Origin: Fermentimonas sp.
GTDB lineage: Bacteria > Bacteroidota > Bacteroidia > Bacteroidales > Dysgonomonadaceae
Direction of reading: 5' to 3'
DNA: 64,000 nucleotides
Assembly (NCBI GenBank): GCA_028683355.1
Contig: JAQUIZ010000002.1
Span: 1 to 64,000 of the forward strand
Below are positions 49,856 to 57,284 of this stretch, one piece after another. The notes beneath the pieces are model-generated. The model had not been told where the DNA came from, made no database searches, and saw only the letters and a list, made by a program, of their open reading frames with translations. Position numbers and translations under genes: made by a program. Each line of letters opens with the position of its first letter. Position 1 is the first letter of the stretch.

Positions 49856-50853
49856 CATAAAGATTGGTTAAATTCATTCACCGCCTCAAAGAAAGCGTGA
49901 ATATTCTCTGAAGGGGTTTGTGGTGGTAGATCACAGCCACCGGATATAACAAAGTTAGGATAATTTCTTGTAAGATTCAACAGTTCCAGAGTCGACTGTT
50001 TTACTTTTCCCGGATTGGACTGTTTAAAAATATTCACCGGATCCAGATTTCCCATGACAAGCAAGCTTGTAGGGCACTCCTGCAAAGCTTCAGTAATATC
50101 AATGGCATTACCAAAATGCAGGGCATTTGCTCCACTTTCAATCATTGCATTTGTGCATTGTCCGCTATTACCACAATTGTGCAGAATCAAAGTAAAATCA
50201 TCATCCTGCACTGCATCAACTACCTGCTTTACAAAGTAAGATGAGTAGTTCATACAGTCTTCATTGGAAAGAAGCCCTGCCGCAGGTTCCGCCATAATTA
50301 CACCTGCTGTACCTGTAGCTTTAAGTGCACGACAGTATTTAATCAGAAATTCTGTACATTTAGAGAGAAGTAAAAGAATTGTCTCTGGTTCGGTATAAAT
50401 TGAAACCATTATTTCTGACATATCAAACAACCTACCAGCCAGGGAAAAGGGACCAATACATTCTGAAAATACAGGTTTATCCTTTATATTATCAGCCAAC
50501 AACTTACTAGCCAGCAAAAAAGCAGGCAATCGTCCATTTTCTAAATCGGGCACTATTAGTCTCTCTACATCATCAAAACTCTCTAATAATCTTCCTGTTA
50601 CCGTAGGTGTTTCATCGTCCGGCATATTAATTGAGGCACCAAATGCTTCAGCCTCTACAGTCAGGTCCATCATCGTACAGCAAACATGCATATTAAATGT
50701 TTCTGCAGCAGCCATGATTGAATTATACTGAACTGTACCATCAGTAACAGCTTTACTAACTTTTTCACCTATCAACTCGATACCAGGATGAGTTATAAAG
50801 GGAAATGCAGTGCGCTTATTATCACCTAAAACCAAATCTATCCACTTTCTCAT
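49855..50853 (-). CDS. UROD-superfamily corrinoid methyltransferase, MtaA/CmuA type
   Basis: A 332-residue TIM-barrel protein with no signal peptide. It carries the zinc motif of methylcobalamin:thiol methyltransferases, H225-x-C227 in LILHNCGNSG with the distant C307 in ISGGCDLPP; it also has LVMGNLDPVNIF and ECIGPFSLAGRLFDMSE. In MtaA, MbtA-like and CmuA enzymes this site activates a thiol that exchanges methyl with a corrinoid protein. The corrinoid protein is the next gene upstream, 59 bp away. The thiol partner in a bacterium lacking CoM is unknown: homocysteine or another thiol is possible, as is demethylation of the substrate itself. Family secure, direction and substrate inferred. Confidence 0.85.
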   Translation of the reverse strand: MRKWIDLVLGDNKRTAFPFITHPGIELIGEKVSKAVTDGTVQYNSIMAAAETFNMHVCCTMMDLTVEAEAFGASINMPDDETPTVTGRLLESFDDVERLIVPDLENGRLPAFLLASKLLADNIKDKPVFSECIGPFSLAGRLFDMSEIMVSIYTEPETILLLLSKCTEFLIKYCRALKATGTAGVIMAEPAAGLLSNEDCMNYSSYFVKQVVDAVQDDDFTLILHNCGNSGQCTNAMIESGANALHFGNAIDITEALQECPTSLLVMGNLDPVNIFKQSNPGKVKQSTLELLNLTRNYPNFVISGGCDLPPQTPSENIHAFFEAVNEFNQSL

Positions 50854-50912
50854 GAAATTTTGTATTTAGGAATATTAATTCCTTCTTATTTTTGATTTGT
50901 CTATTTACAGAC

Positions 50913-51593
50913 TCAATTTATACTTTGAAACTGTTGTTCCAGCCAAACTATGCCCTCACCAGGGTCTTTCCCATATCCGTCCGCTCCTATAGAAGCTGCA
51001 AAATCAGCTGTTAAAGGAGCACCTCCTACAATAATTTTAGTATTTGGAGAAACACTTTTTATGGCCTCAATCACAGGCTGTATGTTAGTCATTGTAGTTG
51101 ATAACAAAGCCGAGATACCAATAAAAGCATCCGGATTTTCTACTACTTTCTCAACAAATGTTTCAGTTTTCACATCTACGCCCAAATCTATCACTTCCCA
51201 TCCGGCACCCTCAACCATCATGCTTACCAGGTTCTTACCAATATCATGCAGATCGCCAAAAACGGTACCGATTATAAATTTCCCTTTTCGCTTAACAGTT
51301 CCATCAGCAAAGTAAGGTTTCAGGTGATTCATAGATATACTCATTGCCTTAGCAGACAACAGCATCTGTGGTACAAAAATCTTTTTCTCAGAAAACTTCT
51401 TCCCAACTTTGTCCATAGCGGCAATAAGTGATCTGTTTAATATCTCATTGGGGGTAACACCAGCTTCAAGTGCCTCTTTTGTAATCTCATCGGCACCGGG
51501 TAAACCTTTCATATTTGGAGGATAAGGAGATGCAAAGTTGATTTTACCATACTCAATGCACTCAAACAATTTATCAATTAAATGGGAATTCAT
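50913..51593 (-). CDS. corrinoid (B12-binding) methyl-carrier protein, MtaC/MetH type
   Basis: A 226-residue protein with the four-helix cap (about 1-85, AMDKVGKKFSEKKIFVPQMLLSAKAM) and a Rossmann B12 domain (about 90-225). The cobalt-ligand motif is intact: H116 in FGDLHDIGKNLVSMM, followed by ALLSTTM and IVGGAP, which hold the nucleotide tail. Such proteins shuttle methyl groups between a substrate-specific methyltransferase and an acceptor enzyme. It lies between the sodium symporter and the MtaA/CmuA-like gene. The presence of methyltransferases on both sides and an activation protein makes a complete methyl-transfer set plausible. Confidence 0.92.
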   Translation of the reverse strand: MNSHLIDKLFECIEYGKINFASPYPPNMKGLPGADEITKEALEAGVTPNEILNRSLIAAMDKVGKKFSEKKIFVPQMLLSAKAMSISMNHLKPYFADGTVKRKGKFIIGTVFGDLHDIGKNLVSMMVEGAGWEVIDLGVDVKTETFVEKVVENPDAFIGISALLSTTMTNIQPVIEAIKSVSPNTKIIVGGAPLTADFAASIGADGYGKDPGEGIVWLEQQFQSIN

Positions 51594-51650
51594 ATGATTA
51601 AAAATAAAATTATTTTAGTAGATATATTATACTTTACTAAAAACTTCTGA

Positions 51651-53207
51651 TTAATTAAATAATATATAGACTGATATCATTACTATAAAAAGTAGTGACC
51701 AAGCAATTCTGACCGTTCGGTTTACTTTAACAGGCTTAAAATTTAATAACCTGACATCGGTATCTTCTTTTTTATCTAATAAAGAATAAATTAAAAGAAA
51801 CAGGTTTAGAATTATAAAAATCAGAACAGAAACATATAGGTAGTGTACTCCGTTAAATATTATATTGGTATAATATAAAACACCTATCCCCAAGCTGAAT
51901 GCCGTTCCTGCCGAAAGTGTTATTTTAATTCCTCGGCCTGATGTTCTTCTCCACAATACTGCAAAAAGGAAGGCTACAGACATCGGAGGGGCAAGAAAAC
52001 CAAGAACTGACTGGAAAATATTAAAAAAACTCAGTCCTTGTATTTGTGAAATACCTAAAGCTAAAAAAACTGATAAAAAGGCACCGGCGAGTACTACAAT
52101 TCGTCCATATTTCTTAATCTCAGGTTGTGTAGTCTCCGGTCTGTTTCTCTTGATGATATCCATCGTAAACACAGTACTCAGCGAATTAAGAGCCGATCCA
52201 ATAGTACTTATCAACGCAGCTATCATCACTACGACAACTAATCCGATCAGTCCTGATGGAAACACTGATTTCACAAGACTCAGATAAGCATCAGTTGAAT
52301 TGGTTAGATTTGGGATAAGTATAAATGCAAGTATTCCCGGGAGAATAAACAAAGGGATATCAATCAGTTTAAGCCATGCTACAAAATTAGCACCCATCTG
52401 TCCTTGTTTTAGATTCTTTGCGCCCAGAACAGACTGCACCATCGACTGATCGGTGCACCAGAACCAGATACCCATTATGGGGTAACCTAGTAAAATCGCC
52501 AACCATGGAAAGTCTTTATCATCAAGTGGTTGAAACAACTTCCAATAAGAAGAAGGCGTTGATTCCAATACTGTACCGATTCCTCCTGCTTTGTTTGTAG
52601 CAAGGACTACCAATAATACCGAAACACCTATCAGTAGAAGCATCTGAAAAACATTTGTATAAGCTATTGTTTTTAATCCACCTGATACTACAAAAAGTGC
52701 CGAAATTGTTACAAGAATCACAATACAGGCCCATAAAGGGAAATTAAGTATCTGTGACATAAAAACTCCTCCGGAGAAAAGAGTCAGTCCCAACCACGAG
52801 ATGAGTGTCGTCAGAATTGTGTACCAGGCAATATAACGTTGCACAGTAACTCCAAAACGTTTACCCATATATTCAGGCAGAGTGGTAACTCCCGCACCTA
52901 AATAACGTGGGGCAAAAACAAAAGCCAGCATCATAATAAAAGGGAAAGCATACCATGAAAAATTACCTGCAACAATTCCACTTTCAAAACCACTACTGGC
53001 GTTGGCTATTAGCATAGAAGGGCCTACATTTGTTCCCCACATTGTCAACCCTATAGCAATCCATCCAAGCGATTTATTAGCCAAAAACAGGTTTTCGCTT
53101 TTATTTTTTTTACTGAAGCTCGACCACCACGCAATAATTACAAGTATTACAAAATACGCTACAATTACTACTATATCTAAAGGAGATAAATCTATCAAGG
53201 TTTCCAT
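51651..53207 (-). CDS. sodium:solute symporter, SGLT-like, within the corrinoid block
   Basis: A 518-residue membrane protein with about 14 helices. SSS-family features include WIAIGLTMWGTNVGPSML in the first helices, AGVTTLPEYMGKRFG, SGGLKTIAYTNVFQM, WFWCTDQSMVQSVLGAKN (typical of SGLT-like sugar symporters) and ALISTIGSALNSLSTVFTMDI. The DQxxVQ feature supports sugar or polyol transport. It lies between the two methyltransferase-type genes, 59 bp after one and 57 bp before the corrinoid protein, suggesting that it imports the methylated substrate. It shares the family but is clearly different in sequence from the symporter at 25791. Confidence 0.9.
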   Translation of the reverse strand: METLIDLSPLDIVVIVAYFVILVIIAWWSSFSKKNKSENLFLANKSLGWIAIGLTMWGTNVGPSMLIANASSGFESGIVAGNFSWYAFPFIMMLAFVFAPRYLGAGVTTLPEYMGKRFGVTVQRYIAWYTILTTLISWLGLTLFSGGVFMSQILNFPLWACIVILVTISALFVVSGGLKTIAYTNVFQMLLLIGVSVLLVVLATNKAGGIGTVLESTPSSYWKLFQPLDDKDFPWLAILLGYPIMGIWFWCTDQSMVQSVLGAKNLKQGQMGANFVAWLKLIDIPLFILPGILAFILIPNLTNSTDAYLSLVKSVFPSGLIGLVVVVMIAALISTIGSALNSLSTVFTMDIIKRNRPETTQPEIKKYGRIVVLAGAFLSVFLALGISQIQGLSFFNIFQSVLGFLAPPMSVAFLFAVLWRRTSGRGIKITLSAGTAFSLGIGVLYYTNIIFNGVHYLYVSVLIFIILNLFLLIYSLLDKKEDTDVRLLNFKPVKVNRTVRIAWSLLFIVMISVYILFN

Positions 53208-53266
53208 TGGGCATTAACTTTTATTGTCATTTTATCATCTGTTATACATTTCCTATATCAGTATTC

Positions 53267-54334
53267 TTATCTGTAGCGATCTACTATTTTTAATGCCTGT
53301 TCGATTTCTTTTTCAGATTTAAAATCCACATTTAGATGTAATCCTTGATTTCCTAAATTATCTATTAGTGGCTCCAGTTCATCAAGGGTTACCCAGTTAA
53401 TCATAACCGACTTCCCAGCAGCAAGTATCTTTTTATACAGATCGTACCATCGTGGATCACCCCCTTGCGATTGTCCATAACCCGGTGTCCATTGTATAGA
53501 ATTTAGATCTTTAAGTTCAAGTACAGAATCAAGGTGTCGTATTGCATCAACCCCATCAAGATGATAAAGTGTATAATCAATCTTCTCTGTCTGCTCTTTC
53601 AAAAAAGGTATGCAGAACATTCTAAAATCATCCTCCGAAATCATGATGGAGAGGTCCACTTGTAATTTTGCTACTTTTCCGGGTGCCCAAAGTGAAAAAT
53701 AGCAATATGCCATTTCTCCATCCTCGTTTATAATATCATAAATCTTATCAAATACAGCAAAATAAATCCTGTTTACTTCCGAAAGTTGTTCTAATGTACG
53801 TGTTGGCTCCATTATCAGGTCGATAAGCACATTATCGGGGCCCTTTAAACTGGATAATACATCTAAGCCCTCCACCAAATCGGGGCATCCCACCAGATAT
53901 CTGCCGTTAGCCTTTCTTTTAACTGCTTTCAGCAATTCTTTATGCAACTTCCACCATCGGTTTTCTTCATTAAAAATTATTTTTTCATCAAAACCGGGTG
54001 CTTGATGTATCCAGATTGTATCTTCTCTTCCTTCTAACTCAGAACCAAGTATAGCAGCAAGAGAACCGGGTCCAAGTTGTGTATTGGCTACCGGTAGTAT
54101 ATCAGCCATGAACGAATTTCTCGACATGGTGTAGTGTAAATAATCAGAACGCCAGTCAGGGTCGAACCAAAACTGATTTATATCCTTATGCGGTGCCGGC
54201 CGATCAATATCTTCCCAAGGTTTACCGTTCTTAAATATATGCTCCCACATGGTCAGAACAATACCTTTTCCATTCCACCAATCCAGATAATGCTGTTTGG
54301 ATTCTTCAAAATTTGATTTCCAGGTTGACATCAT
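53267..54334 (-). CDS. UROD-superfamily methyltransferase-like protein (second; candidate substrate-specific demethylase)
   Basis: The frame opens at a TTG (54355) overlapping the GH31 stop, but tandem ATGs at 54334 and 54331 (MMSTWKSNFEESK) are preferred, 13 bp after GH31 (355 residues). The protein belongs to the uroporphyrinogen-decarboxylase-like group often labelled trimethylamine corrinoid protein 2 in automatic annotation. It lacks the HxC...C zinc motif of its neighbour: the corresponding strand reads YTLYHLDGVDA with H258 and D260. A changed metal site is what one expects of a substrate-activating partner such as aryl O-demethylases of this superfamily. Aromatic-rich N-terminus (WWNGKGIVLTMWEH) could line a sugar pocket. 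Substrate unknown. Confidence 0.72.
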   Translation of the reverse strand: MMSTWKSNFEESKQHYLDWWNGKGIVLTMWEHIFKNGKPWEDIDRPAPHKDINQFWFDPDWRSDYLHYTMSRNSFMADILPVANTQLGPGSLAAILGSELEGREDTIWIHQAPGFDEKIIFNEENRWWKLHKELLKAVKRKANGRYLVGCPDLVEGLDVLSSLKGPDNVLIDLIMEPTRTLEQLSEVNRIYFAVFDKIYDIINEDGEMAYCYFSLWAPGKVAKLQVDLSIMISEDDFRMFCIPFLKEQTEKIDYTLYHLDGVDAIRHLDSVLELKDLNSIQWTPGYGQSQGGDPRWYDLYKKILAAGKSVMINWVTLDELEPLIDNLGNQGLHLNVDFKSEKEIEQALKIVDRYR

Positions 54335-54347
54335 TTTATATTTTTCT

Positions 54348-56564
54348 TTAATCAAAACAGATTTCCACTACCTTATCTTTTCTCATTTCATCAGTATTGG
54401 CCACTTTGATTGGGTACATTGGAATTTTTGCTCCTCTTTTCACAAATACAGGAATTGTATCCAAAGGTACCTCTACATTTCTAAGCCAACGATCTCCATT
54501 ATAAACCTCACGGGTAAAGAAATGCACCCATTCACCTTTCGGCAAGTATATATCACGTATATTTTCAGAATTCATGACAGGTGCAACCATCATTTTATCT
54601 CCAAAATAATACTGATCGTCAATCTGATTACATGTCTTATCCTCAGGATGATGCAAAAACAACGCACGCAAAACAGGCATTCCCGTTTCTGTAGTAATCC
54701 TGCTCTGCTCAAGAATGTAAGGAATAAGCTGATAACGCAAATCCCAGTATTTTTTGATAAGTGGGGCAATGGCAGGATAACTCCATGGTTCGCGTTTAGA
54801 TGTACCATGATAACGAAAATGTGAAGTAAAAACGCCAAATTGTGTCCACCTAATATATAGATCATCAGGTAGGATAGAGTTCATAAAATTCGGAACTCCA
54901 TGAAATCCTGGCACATCGTGGCTCCAAAATCCAAAACCGGAAAGTCCCAATTGTAGTCCACCCTTCAATGATGCAGACATACCTTCCCATGATGCGGCTG
55001 CATCACCTCCCCAGTGTAAAGGGTATCGCTGACAACCGCTCCAGCCTGCTCTCGCCCAGATAATACCGTCGCCGGTAACCTCTTGTGTAACTTCGTAGGC
55101 TGCTTTTTGGTACAACAACGGATAAAGATTAATCAGTTTATCTGCCGGCATACCATGATAGCTGGCATCTAGATGTATATTTTCTCCGAAATCTGTCTTT
55201 ATACATACTACACCCATTTCCAAAAGCCTTCTTAGTAAGCCTTTGTACCATTCTGTTGCTTTATCATAAGTAAAGTCAATGGTTCCGGCATAATCCTCAA
55301 CACTAAAATTTGAAGCACCGGAAAGACCTTTATGGCTTTTGCTTATATAGTTGTTTTCTATCGACTCTTCATACTGTTCTGCATCACGTGAGATATAAGG
55401 CAATTGCCATAAACTAACTCTAAAACCTTTCTCTTTCAGATCGGATATAAACTTTTCCGGGTTCGGGAAGCGCTCTTCATTGAATTTCCATTCACACAAC
55501 CAGTCAGTTTTAAACCATCCGGTATCCAAATGGATTACATCACAGGGATAACTCTCCTCTCTGAGTCTGTCACATATCTCATTTACCTCATTTGCAGAAA
55601 AGTAGGACATTCGGCTCATCCAAATACCAAAACTCCACAGGGGTGGCATGGAGGGAAATCCTGTTAATTTACGATATCCTCTTAAAATCTCTTCAGGTTT
55701 ATCTCCACCTATCAAAAAAAGATCAATCAGGGGCTCATCCACCAATATCTGAGCTGAGCGTGTAGAGTGATCCCCAAGTGAAAATTTTGCAAAAGAGGTG
55801 GTATGTAGAAACACTCCATAATTTTCAGATGAAAGATAGAAAGGAATATTTTTATAGCAACGACGGTTATTCACTCCTTGACCATCCTGATTTCTCAACT
55901 GGAAAGTCTTTCCAGACAAATCAATTTTTGTAAATCGTTCACCAGTTCCGTAAAAACATTCATCCGGCTTAGATTTAAAAGAGCATGTAGCCCTCTGCTG
56001 ATTACCTTTCCGTTCTACGTAGGCAAGGGCAAAAGCATCGTGTCTGGCAGGAGAGAACATATCATACTCCGAAAAGGAGATTTCCTTCACACCATCTGGG
56101 AAAAAACTAATATTTATCGAATCTGCTGGAGCCGGAACCAGATCACTCCACCAATCAATTTGCGGCTTAACAAAACTGACGACTGCTTTTTTATTCCCAT
56201 AGTTATCTTTCACGATCCATTCAAATTCTTTCTTCTCTACGCAAAGTGGATTTTTACCCTTTAGCTCATCGGAAAGAGAAAGCATTACAGAATCCTCCAT
56301 TATATCTTCTCCTAACGATAACGATATACGCAGAATCTTCGAACCGTATGATTTGATACGCAGTCTGTACTCTTTTTTAGGAACAGAATGATCAGGTGTT
56401 ATTTCATTTGAGTTGTGCTGTTGCTGAAAAGGGATAGTTATAAAAACATCTCCTTCAATTTCCTCAATTGCAGTAGGTGTACATGCTCGCCATAGTCGCT
56501 CACCCTCATCAAGGGACGGACTAAAATCCAAAAAATCAAAAAGTTGATAATTTGTTTGTCTCAT
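54348..56564 (-). CDS. cytoplasmic GH31 alpha-glycosidase, alpha-xylosidase-like
   Basis: A 738-residue protein that starts MRQTNYQLFDF and has no signal peptide, unlike nearly all other glycosidases here. GH31 features: SFGIWMSRMSYF, CDVIHLDTGWFKTDWLCEW, nucleophile D458 in CIKTDFGENI and acid/base D521 in HWGGDAAASWEGM. The KTDFGE form is shared with YicI-type alpha-xylosidases, so alpha-xylose is the best guess. The distal beta-sandwich ends PVFVKRGAKIPMYP. It is followed after 13 bp by the methyltransferase-like gene, so its product (possibly an O-methylated xylose or the sugar to which it is linked) may be the substrate of the corrinoid system. Confidence 0.87.
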   Translation of the reverse strand: MRQTNYQLFDFLDFSPSLDEGERLWRACTPTAIEEIEGDVFITIPFQQQHNSNEITPDHSVPKKEYRLRIKSYGSKILRISLSLGEDIMEDSVMLSLSDELKGKNPLCVEKKEFEWIVKDNYGNKKAVVSFVKPQIDWWSDLVPAPADSINISFFPDGVKEISFSEYDMFSPARHDAFALAYVERKGNQQRATCSFKSKPDECFYGTGERFTKIDLSGKTFQLRNQDGQGVNNRRCYKNIPFYLSSENYGVFLHTTSFAKFSLGDHSTRSAQILVDEPLIDLFLIGGDKPEEILRGYRKLTGFPSMPPLWSFGIWMSRMSYFSANEVNEICDRLREESYPCDVIHLDTGWFKTDWLCEWKFNEERFPNPEKFISDLKEKGFRVSLWQLPYISRDAEQYEESIENNYISKSHKGLSGASNFSVEDYAGTIDFTYDKATEWYKGLLRRLLEMGVVCIKTDFGENIHLDASYHGMPADKLINLYPLLYQKAAYEVTQEVTGDGIIWARAGWSGCQRYPLHWGGDAAASWEGMSASLKGGLQLGLSGFGFWSHDVPGFHGVPNFMNSILPDDLYIRWTQFGVFTSHFRYHGTSKREPWSYPAIAPLIKKYWDLRYQLIPYILEQSRITTETGMPVLRALFLHHPEDKTCNQIDDQYYFGDKMMVAPVMNSENIRDIYLPKGEWVHFFTREVYNGDRWLRNVEVPLDTIPVFVKRGAKIPMYPIKVANTDEMRKDKVVEICFD

Positions 56565-56580
56565 TTTTACTATCTTGTGT

Positions 56581-57273
56581 TTATATCTTTTTGAACTCTA
56601 TCCATGTCACACCTTCCGGAGCATCCTCTATGCCTTCTTGATATATACTCATAATTGAGTTCCACTCCTCTACACGTGGATTATTCTCCACTGTCTTTGG
56701 GTTCAACTCTTCAAGACTTTTTCCTTTAGGTATAGAAATCACCAGCATTAGCTGACGTCCGTTTCTATAAACCTTTACATGCTGAAAATCAGCATTACAA
56801 AATCCTTCCGCAACCTCAGACCATTCTTCTCGTTGTGTATGATGAAACTGCATATATTCAACCTGCATTTCTTCATTTTCCACGAGGCTTGCAGTCATAA
56901 TCACATGATCCTGATAGACTACCATCTCTTTACCACAATCCTCTTTTCGGTTAAAATGATAAAAAGGTGTCTTAAAAGTCTTTATCTCCTGTTCAGGAAA
57001 ACTTTCTCCTAACCTGTTTTCAATTTCTTCTGCTCTTTCTGTATTGATATATATAACCCAATGATTATTCCAATTGAATATTCTTTCGCATTCAACTTTA
57101 TAATCTTCGCAAAATTGAACTATGTTTTTTTCAGAAATCACATCAGACGGTGCCACTATCTCTATGATAGAACACTCTTCTTGTGAACCTGTGCTACATC
57201 CTGTAATATGAACAAAAGACAAATACAGGAATGCTAACTTTATCAGAATTCTAAAAAAAACAGTGTTTTGCAT
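56581..57273 (-). CDS. L-rhamnose mutarotase-like lipoprotein
   Basis: A 230-residue protein with a lipoprotein signal (VHITGCSTG). The C-terminal half (FHHTQREEWSEVAEGFC, VYRNGRQLMLVISIPKG, ENNPRVEEWNSIMSIYQEG) matches the RhaM/DUF718 ferredoxin-like fold, and the N-terminal half may be a second, degenerate copy (IEIVAPSDVISEKNIVQFCE). RhaM interconverts rhamnose anomers and normally works in the cytoplasm without a signal peptide at about 104 residues, so this exported, double-length form is unusual. It sits between GH31 and a large glycosidase, 11 bp from the latter. It could handle rhamnose freed by GH78 and GH106 or serve as a binding protein. Confidence 0.7.
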   Translation of the reverse strand: MQNTVFFRILIKLAFLYLSFVHITGCSTGSQEECSIIEIVAPSDVISEKNIVQFCEDYKVECERIFNWNNHWVIYINTERAEEIENRLGESFPEQEIKTFKTPFYHFNRKEDCGKEMVVYQDHVIMTASLVENEEMQVEYMQFHHTQREEWSEVAEGFCNADFQHVKVYRNGRQLMLVISIPKGKSLEELNPKTVENNPRVEEWNSIMSIYQEGIEDAPEGVTWIEFKKI

Positions 57274-57284
57274 AGCTTAAAGAA

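Noticed and set aside
53267..54355. TTG start for the second UROD-like gene
   Set aside because: It overlaps the GH31 stop; tandem ATG codons at 54334 and 54331 give a normal start 13 bp downstream.
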